DNA of 17,724 bases from Gammaproteobacteria bacterium. GTDB taxonomy: Bacteria > Pseudomonadota > Gammaproteobacteria > DRJJ01. Numbering within the stretch: position 1 is the first letter of the stretch; each line of letters starts with the position of its first letter. The position numbers and the translations under genes are program-made. Shown piece by piece: positions 1 through 6,688 of this stretch. The stretch covers positions 1-17,724 of the forward strand of contig DRJJ01000235.1 of assembly GCA_011052255.1 (NCBI GenBank), in the 5' to 3' direction. Under the pieces are notes generated by a model. The model was not told the origin of the DNA and ran no database searches. It saw only the letters and a program-made list of their open reading frames with translations.

Positions 1-39
1 AATTAATCAGAGGTTCCTTAATGCATTGTTAATCAGAGG
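1..39. repeat. Insertion-sequence tip and partial repeat at the window edge
   Basis: Bases 4-17 (TAATCAGAGGTTCC) match exactly, in reverse complement, the tip at 16689-16702, and differ by one base from the tip at 16448-16461. The tip is followed by TTAA, as expected of an element with a TTA or TTAA target. The 11 bases TTAATCAGAGG at 3-13 recur at 29-39 without the TTCC end. I read this as the end of an element, or its remnant, lying mostly to the left of the window. No transposase is visible, so the family is uncertain; the tip resembles ends known from IS5-type elements. Confidence 0.45.
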
Positions 40-153
40 CACACAGGATATTAACATGACAGGACAAGCTGCCGAAATTACAGATAGTTCTCAGGCTTAA
101 TCAAATTACCATTGCTGTCTACGATGTCTATCTTGTGTTTTCTCCTGGAACAC

Positions 154-320
154 TTAAGGGCACCCTCTATTAATTATGGATAGATCAGATTGCATGCAAA
201 ATTGTTCATATCAAGGCAAGGATCGCACGTAATAGCTAGCTATTGCGAAGATTCTTAACGCAGAGATGGACGATTTTGTATGTGAAATGAATATTCATAA
301 TTAATAGAGGGTGCCCTTAA
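154..320. mobile_element. Near-palindromic miniature element (MITE) with 25-bp perfect terminal inverted repeats
   Basis: Bases 154-178 and 296-320 are perfect reverse complements over 25 bases. They comprise TTAA, then GGGCACCCTCTATTAATTAT and a final G. TTAA on each side is probably the target duplication, which leaves a core of 158-316. The two arms remain alignable almost to the middle, where AATAGCTAGCTATT (231-244) is a perfect palindrome, so the whole element could fold into one long imperfect hairpin. It is too short for a transposase and contains no convincing ORF. The structure is like Correia or ERIC elements in form, but it is not one of those by sequence. It was probably mobilised by an IS with GGGCACC-type ends elsewhere in the genome. 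Confidence 0.8.
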
Positions 321-387
321 ATTCGCCCCCCTCACCCACAATCTGTTTTATACTTCCAGCAACAAAGTCAACTCTGGTTAAATTACT

Positions 388-555
388 ATGAACGGGCAAA
401 ATACTTACATTGTCTCCGATCTGAACCCACCCGATGAGCTTGAAGCCGTTGCTGAAACAGCATATATGCAGATCTCTGTCAGGCTGATGAATGTTATAGT
501 CGATGAGATTCTCATCGATAATCCCAACAAGATCGTTCGGGCCGAACACAAATGA
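388..555 (+). CDS. Small hypothetical protein, 55 aa, translationally coupled to the DUF202 gene
   Basis: An ATG at 388 follows an in-frame stop at 379-381 and opens a 55-codon frame ending at TGA 553-555. That stop overlaps the ATG of the next gene as ATGA (552-555), a typical translational-coupling junction. The product is acidic, begins MNGQNTYIVSDLNPP and ends NPNKIVRAEHK, with no membrane helix or signal peptide. I do not recognise the family. Against it: there is no clear Shine-Dalgarno before the ATG, and a longer frame runs on the opposite strand. For it: the four-base overlap, amino-acid usage that looks coding, and the absence of any other ribosome site for the downstream gene. The miniature element ends only 67 bases upstream and may have displaced the original promoter. 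Confidence 0.45.
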   Translation: MNGQNTYIVSDLNPPDELEAVAETAYMQISVRLMNVIVDEILIDNPNKIVRAEHK

Positions 556-914
556 GCCAACTACCCGACCCAACCACACTTGCGCTGGATCGCACAGTAC
601 TCGCAAATGAAAGAACATATGCGGCATGGATTCGCACTGGCCTCACATCACTTGCGACTGGTCTCGGTATCGCCAGGTTCTTATCTGACACCATGCCGCT
701 ATGGAGCATCCACACTATTGCAGCAATACTCATCCTTTTTAGTGCGGCTTCATTCTTTCTATCGGCCTGGCGCTACCAACATCTACACGTCGGAATGGCA
801 CACCTGGATGTCAAAATGATCCCTCTTTCCATAGTTAGGTTATCAAGCTCAGTGCTTATCATTTGCTCTTTTATTGCACTCATCGGCTTATGGTACATAG
901 CACCCATCATGTGA
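552..914 (+). CDS. DUF202 (YidH-like) inner-membrane protein
   Basis: The 120-aa protein carries the DUF202 signature in its first third: an LDRTVLANERTYAAWIRTGL segment at about residues 12-31, followed by the first membrane helix. Three hydrophobic helices are visible, at roughly 30-45, 50-72 and 95-117, matching the usual three-helix, about 115-120 aa architecture of this family. The function of DUF202 proteins is not established; eukaryotic relatives are linked to vacuolar polyphosphate VTC complexes. The start codon overlaps the stop of the 55-aa ORF, and the dedA-type gene follows 44 bases later on the same strand, so the three could be co-transcribed. Confidence 0.85.
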   Translation: MSQLPDPTTLALDRTVLANERTYAAWIRTGLTSLATGLGIARFLSDTMPLWSIHTIAAILILFSAASFFLSAWRYQHLHVGMAHLDVKMIPLSIVRLSSSVLIICSFIALIGLWYIAPIM

Positions 915-958
915 AGACGTAATCTACATATCATGAACACACATAAACCGATTGCACC

Positions 959-1612
959 ATGTACGAGGATGAGAAAGTGTCCGAGATCGCACAATCCATC
1001 CTGACAGCAGTGCAAAGTTATGAGCCAGTGCTCACAGAATATGGCCTGCTCATCATTTTTGCCGCCATCACGCTAGAGGGCCTCGGAATACCTGCTCCTG
1101 GTCAAAGCCTGCTTATCGCAGGTGCGCTATTGAGCACACGTGGGCAGTTCAATATCAGCCTGGTACTGATATCAGCCTTGTTTGCAGCATTTACCGGAAG
1201 TACGCTGGGTTATATTATCGGCAGAGTCGGCGGTAGAAAATTGCTTCTCCGTCTGCCGCTCAGCCCCTCCCGACTCAATCGCATAGATACCCTCTGTCAG
1301 CGCTACGGCACAGTACTCGTCATCCTGTCACGCTTCATCGACGGCCCCCGTCAACTCACAGGTATTGTCGTCGGCAGCCTGCAAATGCCGACTATTCGTT
1401 TTCTCCTGGCAACCAGTGCAGGAGCAGTGCTATGGGTTGGGTTTTGGGGGCTCGGTAGTTACTACCTTGGTCAGCATATTCGCATCATTGAACAGGTTTT
1501 AAAATCTGCTGCACCTTATACCTGGATTGCCACAGGTCTTTCAATCTTCGCGTTATCCGCATACCTTTTCCGAAGGCACATCCGCAAAAAGCCCCCACCC
1601 GAAAAACGCTAG
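959..1612 (+). CDS. DedA family (VTT / SNARE-associated) inner-membrane protein
   Basis: The 217-aa protein shows the DedA/VTT pattern. Residues 40-48 are EGLGIPAPG (the conserved acidic residue and glycine/proline motif of the re-entrant loop). A second motif around residues 124-143 has SRFIDGPRQLTG followed by VVGSLQM, containing the conserved arginine and glycine. Helices follow at about 148-170 and 188-204, and the tail is strongly basic (RRHIRKKPPPEKR). DedA proteins are proposed lipid (undecaprenyl phosphate or phospholipid) flippases needed for membrane homeostasis and proton-motive-force-dependent drug resistance; the substrate cannot be told from sequence. No strong Shine-Dalgarno precedes the chosen ATG, so the start is less certain than the family. 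Confidence 0.88.
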   Translation: MYEDEKVSEIAQSILTAVQSYEPVLTEYGLLIIFAAITLEGLGIPAPGQSLLIAGALLSTRGQFNISLVLISALFAAFTGSTLGYIIGRVGGRKLLLRLPLSPSRLNRIDTLCQRYGTVLVILSRFIDGPRQLTGIVVGSLQMPTIRFLLATSAGAVLWVGFWGLGSYYLGQHIRIIEQVLKSAAPYTWIATGLSIFALSAYLFRRHIRKKPPPEKR

Positions 1613-1715
1613 ACCTTACCAAACTATGTGTAGTTTCTGGGTGTGCCTGCTCCGGCCTGTCAGTGAAACACTCTTACTCCGTACCAACAGTAGATCCATT
1701 TGGCAAACAGCTGAG

Positions 1716-1782
1716 TTAAGAAACCTGATTAATTATGTTTAATGTTTTATCCATCCTCACTTCATCGACAAACAGGTATACT
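1716..1782 (+). promoter_or_regulatory. Candidate promoter and response-regulator box ahead of the two-component operon
   Basis: A TATACT hexamer (1777-1782) is a good -10 and has no recognisable -35 at the proper distance. Upstream, TTAAT occurs at 1729-1733 and again at 1739-1743, a direct repeat with one helical turn of spacing; a TTAAG lies at 1716-1720. A tandem half-site just upstream of the -35 position is what OmpR/PhoB-class regulators bind when they activate their own operon. The motif resembles PmrA/QseB-type boxes but has 10-bp rather than 11-bp spacing. The assignment is inference from sequence layout. Confidence 0.45.
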
Positions 1783-1834
1783 GCTTTGCTGTCATTTCCG
1801 GTAAAAGAAGACGGGATCCCTTGAGACAAACACA

Positions 1835-2515
1835 ATGCACACCCTTGTCATCGAAGACGATATCGAAACAGCAAGCTACATTGCCAAAGGCCTGAAGGAA
1901 CACGGTCATGTGGTCGATCAGGCTTCTGACGGTAAGGATGGCCTGTTTATGTCGCTGGAAAATGACTATGACATCATCATACTCGATCGCATGCTACCTG
2001 CACTCGACGGACTGTCCATCCTGAAAACCCTGCGCATTTCAGAGCGTCAGACACCCGTAATCATACTCAGCGCCCTGGGTGAAGTAGACGACAGGGTAGA
2101 AGGACTGAAGGCCGGAGGAGATGACTACCTGGTCAAACCCTTTGCCTTCTCCGAACTGCTTGCACGCATCGAAGCACTGTTGCGACGTGGCGAAATAAAA
2201 CCCGATACCAGCCTGATGAAAGTGGCCGATCTGGAGCTGGATCGTCTGACCCATACAGTCAAACGGGCCGGTAAAACTATCGACCTGCAACCGCGCGAAT
2301 ACATGATTCTCGAATTTTTCATGCAGCATGCCGGCCAGGTCGTTACCCGTACCATGCTACTGGAGAGTGTCTGGGATTATCACTTCGACCCTCAAACCAA
2401 CATCATCGATGTGCACATCAGTCGGCTGCGCAATAAGATAGACAAAGAATTCGATTCACCCCTGTTGCAGACCGTGCGCGGTGCCGGCTATTGCCTTCGC
2501 GAATCATCGGCGTAA
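1835..2515 (+). CDS. OmpR/PhoB-family response regulator
   Basis: This 226-aa DNA-binding regulator is the output half of a two-component pair. The receiver domain (about 1-115) has the acidic pocket D8-D9, the phospho-acceptor D51 in IIILDRMLP, S79 at the switch position and K101 in LVKPF. A winged-helix trans_reg_C domain (about 127-224) has the family features EYMILEFFMQHAGQVVTR, an HISRLRNKID recognition region and the terminal TVRGAGYCL wing. Sequence style is close to the CzcR/IrlR/QseB group, but the inducing signal cannot be inferred. The kinase gene begins 11 bases after the stop, so the two are co-expressed. A tandem TTAAT box upstream suggests autoregulation. Confidence 0.95.
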   Translation: MHTLVIEDDIETASYIAKGLKEHGHVVDQASDGKDGLFMSLENDYDIIILDRMLPALDGLSILKTLRISERQTPVIILSALGEVDDRVEGLKAGGDDYLVKPFAFSELLARIEALLRRGEIKPDTSLMKVADLELDRLTHTVKRAGKTIDLQPREYMILEFFMQHAGQVVTRTMLLESVWDYHFDPQTNIIDVHISRLRNKIDKEFDSPLLQTVRGAGYCLRESSA

Positions 2516-2526
2516 TCGCCTGGTCC

Positions 2527-3921
2527 ATGCAACACCGTCTATTACACAGCTTCAGCTTTCGTCTGGCCTTTGCCTATATGGTGCTGTTTGGCTTTTCGGT
2601 ACTACTGCTGCTGGGCTTTATCTACTGGTCGACAGCGGCCTATATGTCCAGACAGGCTGATGCCACCATTGCCGCCGAGATCACTGGTCTGTCGGAACGT
2701 TATGATATAGATGGCCTCACCGGCCTGATCAATGTCATCAACGAACGGTTGTCGCGCAAACCCACCGGCTCATCCATCTACCTGCTGACCACGACGATAA
2801 ACACGCCCATCGCCGGCAATCTCAATCGCTGGCCAGGGATCCAGGCGGACAAGGAAGGCTGGTTGAACTTCCAGCTGGAAAACGCCGGCCGCGACAAGAA
2901 TGAAATCCACCTGGCGCGGGCACGCAGCTTTACCCTGACTGGCGGTTTTCATCTGCTGGTTGGTCGCGACATATACGAGCTGGAAGAAACCCAGCGGCGC
3001 ATTATTCGTGCCCTGATCCTCGGCTTTGTCATCACTCTGGTACTGGGCAGCATCGGTGGGATTGTACTGAGCCGCCGGGTCATGAAACGTCTCGAAGCCA
3101 TCAACACTACCAGCCGTGAAATCATCAATGGCGATTTGTCGCGCCGCATCACTCTACAGCACAGCGGTGACGAATTCGATTCGTTGGCAGGCAACCTCAA
3201 TGCCATGCTCGACCAGATCGAGGAATTGATGGAAGGCGTGAGACGTGTCTCCGACAGCATCGCCCACGATCTGCGCACCCCTTTGGCGCGGCTGCGCAAC
3301 CGCCTTGAACTGCTGCGTGCCGAACAGGAAAAGACCCGTCAGGATCCAACCCTGGCCGAACAGGCCATAAGCGATGCTGACGGCATGTTGAAAACCTTCA
3401 ATGCTCTGCTGCGTATAGCCCGTATCGAAACCCTGCACCACAGGGAGGCATTCAAAAAGATAGACCTGGGCACTCTGCTGCATGACGTGATTGAACTCTA
3501 CGAACCACTGGCCGAAGAAAAGGGCCAGTCCCTTAGTCTGCAGGTGGATACTACCGTTTACATACAGGGCGACCGTGACCTGCTATTCCAGTCCATGGCC
3601 AACCTGCTGGACAATGCCATCAAATACACCCCACCGCAGGGACGCATTGAGATCACACTCGGGGAACAGGCCGAGCGCGGCTGGATCACTATTACCGACA
3701 GTGGACCCGGCATACCTGAAGACGAGCGACTGCAGGTATTCAAACGTTTTTACCGGCTTGAAAAAAGCCGCACCACCCCTGGCAGTGGGCTAGGCCTAAG
3801 CCTGGTAGCAGCCGTAGCAAGAATTCACGGCATGTCGCTGAAACTGGAAGATAACCAGCCCGGCCTTAGAGTACGTTGTGAGTTCACGACCACCCACTCA
3901 ACAAACATTAACGAATCTTAA
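2527..3921 (+). CDS. Membrane-bound sensor histidine kinase
   Basis: The partner kinase has 464 aa from the ATG at 2527; a TTG at 2491 would add 12 residues that overlap the regulator gene, and neither start has a good Shine-Dalgarno. Order of parts: first helix at about 13-34, a periplasmic sensor of roughly 120 residues with no recognised fold, second helix at about 159-180, HAMP, and a dimerisation/phospho-acceptor H-box with H247 in SIAHDLRTPLARL. An ATPase domain follows, with N359-N363 in NLLDNAIKYTP, G1 starting at D391 (DSGPGIP), FKRFYRLE and G2 starting at G419 (GSGLGLSLV). It should autophosphorylate H247 and pass the phosphate to D51 of the adjacent regulator. Its last 17 codons and stop are duplicated at 4804-4859. 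Confidence 0.95.
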   Translation: MQHRLLHSFSFRLAFAYMVLFGFSVLLLLGFIYWSTAAYMSRQADATIAAEITGLSERYDIDGLTGLINVINERLSRKPTGSSIYLLTTTINTPIAGNLNRWPGIQADKEGWLNFQLENAGRDKNEIHLARARSFTLTGGFHLLVGRDIYELEETQRRIIRALILGFVITLVLGSIGGIVLSRRVMKRLEAINTTSREIINGDLSRRITLQHSGDEFDSLAGNLNAMLDQIEELMEGVRRVSDSIAHDLRTPLARLRNRLELLRAEQEKTRQDPTLAEQAISDADGMLKTFNALLRIARIETLHHREAFKKIDLGTLLHDVIELYEPLAEEKGQSLSLQVDTTVYIQGDRDLLFQSMANLLDNAIKYTPPQGRIEITLGEQAERGWITITDSGPGIPEDERLQVFKRFYRLEKSRTTPGSGLGLSLVAAVARIHGMSLKLEDNQPGLRVRCEFTTTHSTNINES

Positions 3922-3926
3922 TCCCC
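3871..3926 (+). repeat. Direct repeat, copy A: 3' end of the histidine kinase gene
   Basis: Fifty-six bases spanning the last codons, stop and first bases after the kinase gene match 4804-4859 at 50 positions without gaps, offset by 933 bases. The first 20 and the last 23 bases are identical; five of the six differences are clustered at 3891-3900. The repeat includes a TTAAC-N5-TTAAT pair (3908-3922). Confidence 0.85.
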
Positions 3927-4803
3927 CCACCAAACCCGAACGGCGAACTGACGCTTATGTGCGCCACAGGCTGGCCCCGTGACTAGAATTAGAAGAATAA
4001 AAAACAATTTTACGGAAGTAAAATGAAATATCGATATGTAGAAGTAACCGCCCTTCTGGTAAAAGACCCGGGCATTTGATGCTGCTGGGTCATTCAGGTT
4101 TCAGACCCCTGCCATTGATTCTTTATCCTCAGAATCAGCACGGTAAATAATCCGATAGCACCAAGACCTACTAAATCCTGCACTAGAACAGGCGAGAAGA
4201 AAAAAATAAATCCGTGCCCATTTACAAGTTCGGAAAAACTCGATACACAAAATGGAATAAAAAAAAGGCGGAAAGATTCCCAGAAACGGGTACGTATTCG
4301 GTGCCAGGTCATATCCCCGGTGCTTAACATGAGCGCCACACCTACAATTCCGCCAACCCCTGATGCGGTAGCCCATAAATACAAACTGGGATCAAAGTAA
4401 AAACTCGACATCACCAGATACCATATCAGATAGCTCCACAGAATAATTTTACTTACGCTTAGCTGGGCCAAATACCTGACGATACGTGAGTTCATTTGCT
4501 TAACAGAATAGTTTAAGGACTTTCGGAAAACATTTTGGTGAGCACTCAGTCTTAAAATAACCAGTGAGAAATATGAAAGAACGTACATGAGTTATACGGC
4601 GGAATGGTACGCCTGTTGTCCTGCGTTGTACAAGTTTGCTCCATCCAGACGTCCCCCCGGTTATGATCAGGAGTGAGGTAAAAACATCTGCCATGTGGGT
4701 TCCGATCCGTTTAAACCCTGACCCAGTTCACGCACCTGACTCCAGCCACGGGCATTCAGAGAAACATCCGTCAAGCCGGAAGCTTTCCCACGCCAGATTT
4801 CGG
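3927..4803. mobile_element. Probable inserted A+T-rich cassette between the duplicated kinase tails
   Basis: This segment lies between two direct copies of the kinase 3' end, is clearly richer in A and T over 3980-4600 than its flanks, and carries a single gene on the opposite strand. No integrase, transposase or terminal inverted repeat is visible. A small perfect hairpin (ATTTTAC, loop GGAA, GTAAAAT) sits at 4007-4024. Either the segment inserted so as to restore the kinase 3' end, or it replaced most of a second kinase copy. Both are inferences. The right part, 4600-4803, holds no gene I can support. Confidence 0.5.
4094..4495 (-). CDS. Hypothetical four-helix membrane protein in the A+T-rich cassette
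   Basis: The frame is open from 4588, but the likely start is the ATG at 4495 (MNSRIVRYLAQLSVSK), which gives 133 aa and removes a less plausible leader. Four hydrophobic segments can be seen, approximately residues 15-33, 38-56, 75-92 and 100-120, separated by short basic loops such as HRIRTRF and ending RIKNQWQGSET. No catalytic motif is visible and I do not recognise the family. Its codon use and base composition differ from the neighbouring genes and it reads against them, which fits acquisition by transfer. The ribosome site is weak. No partner genes accompany it. Confidence 0.6.
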   Translation of the reverse strand: MNSRIVRYLAQLSVSKIILWSYLIWYLVMSSFYFDPSLYLWATASGVGGIVGVALMLSTGDMTWHRIRTRFWESFRLFFIPFCVSSFSELVNGHGFIFFFSPVLVQDLVGLGAIGLFTVLILRIKNQWQGSET

Positions 4804-4859
4804 GTACGTTGTGAGTTCACGACAATCCACATCACGAACATTAACGAATCTTAATCCCC
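4804..4859 (+). repeat. Direct repeat, copy B: remnant of a kinase gene 3' end
   Basis: This is the second copy of the 56-base block at 3871-3926. In frame it still reads RVRCEFTTIHITNINES followed by TAA, two residues different from the kinase tail. The kinase body is absent upstream, so it is a gene remnant, not a gene. It carries the TTAAC-N5-TTAAT pair at 4841-4855, 117 bases before the yfdX-like start. Confidence 0.85.
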
Positions 4860-4963
4860 TCTCCACCTCCAGTTAAACCCGGACAAGTTAGTATTGTCAC
4901 CAAAGTCGGTATTGCAATACATGTCAATTAAGCAAACCCGGCTAATTTTTAACTGACACGAGG
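4841..4963 (+). promoter_or_regulatory. Upstream control region of the yfdX–bat transcript
   Basis: TTAACGAATCTTAAT (4841-4855) repeats the spacing of the TTAAT pair upstream of the response-regulator gene. GTATTGCAATAC (4909-4920) is a perfect 12-base palindrome, and GTATTG also occurs at 4891-4896, 18 bases earlier. TTGTCA (4894-4899) could serve as a -35, but no good -10 follows at standard spacing, which would suit an activator-dependent promoter. GAGGA (4960-4964) is a good Shine-Dalgarno, seven bases before the ATG. Function is inferred. Confidence 0.35.
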
Positions 4964-4971
4964 AAAATCAC

Positions 4972-5640
4972 ATGAACTCTACCGCAAAAATATCAGCGGC
5001 CACATTATTTCTGCTCGCAAACACGGCGTTCGGTGCCACAGCCGTGATGGCCGCTACGCCAACACCATCACAGGCACCGGCAGCAGTCACCACTGCCAAC
5101 GTACCTACGGCATTGAGTCTCGAGCAAGAACAAATCCATCAGGCAGACGCCCTGGCGCAGAAAGGTCGTGAGGCCATGTCATACATTGTCGCAGCGCGCC
5201 AGCTACTTTCTCAGCAACACGGAGAAGAAGCCAATCAGTATCTTGAACAGGCCAAAGGCCTGCTGACGAAACTGAAATCTGAAGTCCCTGCAGGAGACGA
5301 AAATGGACCTGCACTGGTGTCTATCTATTCACAAATGGGTATCAAAAAAGGCGTGGAAATCACCGACCAGCTAAAACAGCAGTTGGGAAAAACTCATCTG
5401 GATGTCCTCCGTGGGAATCATAAGAAAGTCGTCGAGGCACTGAAGACTGTGGACGTCGAACTGCAGTACAGTTTTGTCGACCTGCCCGTTGTAGCAACAC
5501 TTGGGAAAGTAGAATCTGCCCTTAAGTTGCTTTCCACAAAAAACACCAAAGAGGCCAGTAAGATTCTGGCTGATGCAGAAGCAGGACTGATTCACGATAG
5601 CATTATCGTTAATTCCGTAAACGAAAACCCGGTCGGGTAG
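4972..5640 (+). CDS. Periplasmic YfdX-family protein
   Basis: The 222-aa product begins with a signal peptide (about residues 1-27, with cleavage near AVMA|ATP) and a Pro/Thr/Ala-rich linker. The mature part is helical: QADALAQKGREAMSYIVAAR, then LVSIYSQMGIKKGVEIT at about 115-131, then DVELQYSFVDLPVVATLGKVESAL and a LADAEAGLIHDSIIVNS end. These segments match the YfdX domain (E. coli YfdX, about 211 aa, induced by the EvgA acid-stress regulator; a chaperone-like role has been proposed). The precise role here is unknown. The moxR gene follows after only 36 bases, with no terminator between, so it is probably the first gene of the Bat transcript. A GAGGA ribosome site supports the start. Confidence 0.85.
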   Translation: MNSTAKISAATLFLLANTAFGATAVMAATPTPSQAPAAVTTANVPTALSLEQEQIHQADALAQKGREAMSYIVAARQLLSQQHGEEANQYLEQAKGLLTKLKSEVPAGDENGPALVSIYSQMGIKKGVEITDQLKQQLGKTHLDVLRGNHKKVVEALKTVDVELQYSFVDLPVVATLGKVESALKLLSTKNTKEASKILADAEAGLIHDSIIVNSVNENPVG

Positions 5641-5676
5641 ACGTGCCCTGCAACACAATCAAGGAGTCATTCTAAA

Positions 5677-6687
5677 ATGAACGCAAACATCGCACCGGCA
5701 GACCTGAAAATCGCCAGCAGCACCCACTATCAGGCCTTCCACCAGATCCGCGAGCATCTGCAACAACGCATCATCGGCCAGCAGGTGCTTATCGACCGCC
5801 TACTCATTGCACTATTGGCCAACGGCCATCTGCTGGTAGAAGGTGCCCCTGGGCTGGCCAAGACCACTGCCATCAAGGAGCTGGCGGCGGTACTGGAAGG
5901 AGACTTTCACCGCTTGCAGTTTACACCTGATCTGCTGCCCAGTGATCTTACCGGCACCGACATCTACCGGCCGGATACCGGTGATTTTCATTTTCAGCAG
6001 GGACCGTTGTTTCATAACCTGATTCTGGCAGATGAAATCAACCGTGCTCCAGCCAAGGTACAGTCGGCGCTGCTCGAAGCCATGGGGGAAAAGCAGATCA
6101 CCGTTGGTCGCCATACCTATCCACTGCCACGTCCGTTTCTGGTTATGGCTACCCAGAACCCTATCGAACATGAAGGCACCTACGCTCTGCCCGAGGCCCA
6201 GTTGGATCGTTTTCTGATGCACATTCGCATCGATTACCCCGACTCCGAATCGGAATACGCCATTCTAAGACTGGCCCGCCAACAGGCCGAGCGCGAAGAT
6301 ACCACACCGGCGGCAACCGAACTGGTACTGAGTAAAAAGCAGATTTTTGCCGCCCGCCACGAGGTGCTGGGCATCCACATGGCTGAACCAGTGGAACAAT
6401 ATCTGGTACAACTTGTGCTGGCCAGCCGAGCCCCGGCGCCCTACAGTGAGCAGCTGGCCCGCTGGATAAATTATGGCGCCAGCCCGCGGGCTACTATTGC
6501 CCTCGACCGTTGTGCCCGCGCTCATGCCTGGCTGGAAGGCCGTGATTATGTCTCACCGGCCGACGTACAGGCGGTGGCCTTCGACGTGTTGCGCCACCGG
6601 GTACTGGTTTCCTTCGAGGCCGAAGCCGAAGGCATGGACTCTGACGATGTAATCCGCGAACTGTTGAAACTGATCCCGGTCGCCTGA
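5677..6687 (+). CDS. MoxR-type AAA+ ATPase
   Basis: This 336-aa cytoplasmic ATPase is a normal length for the MoxR family. Visible parts: N-terminal helices, IIGQQVLIDRLL (about 32-43), Walker A GAPGLAKT (56-63), Walker B LILADE (115-120) running into INRAPAKVQSALLEAM, sensor 1 ATQNP (158-162), EHEGTYALPEAQLDRF (about 164-179), and a C-terminal lid with INYGASPRATIALDRCARA. MoxR proteins act as chaperone-like partners of VWA-domain proteins, here those encoded just downstream. AAGGAG at 5661-5666 fixes the start. The DUF58 gene starts one base after the stop, so the pair are translated together. Confidence 0.96.
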   Translation: MNANIAPADLKIASSTHYQAFHQIREHLQQRIIGQQVLIDRLLIALLANGHLLVEGAPGLAKTTAIKELAAVLEGDFHRLQFTPDLLPSDLTGTDIYRPDTGDFHFQQGPLFHNLILADEINRAPAKVQSALLEAMGEKQITVGRHTYPLPRPFLVMATQNPIEHEGTYALPEAQLDRFLMHIRIDYPDSESEYAILRLARQQAEREDTTPAATELVLSKKQIFAARHEVLGIHMAEPVEQYLVQLVLASRAPAPYSEQLARWINYGASPRATIALDRCARAHAWLEGRDYVSPADVQAVAFDVLRHRVLVSFEAEAEGMDSDDVIRELLKLIPVA

Positions 6688-6688
6688 C

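Noticed and set aside
2..100. Open frame from the left edge to a TAA at 98-100 (ending MTGQAAEITDSSQA), possibly the end of a gene
   Set aside because: It runs through the insertion-sequence tip and its partial repeat, is only 32 codons, and resembles no protein I know; chance openness is likely.
301..627. 108-aa reverse-strand frame over the start of the DUF202 gene
   Set aside because: It has no ribosome site, ends inside the miniature element and overlaps a well-supported DUF202 gene on the other strand.
4636..4854. 72-aa forward frame ending in a kinase-like tail
   Set aside because: The tail is the duplicated kinase end; the first part has no recognisable coding character and no ribosome site.
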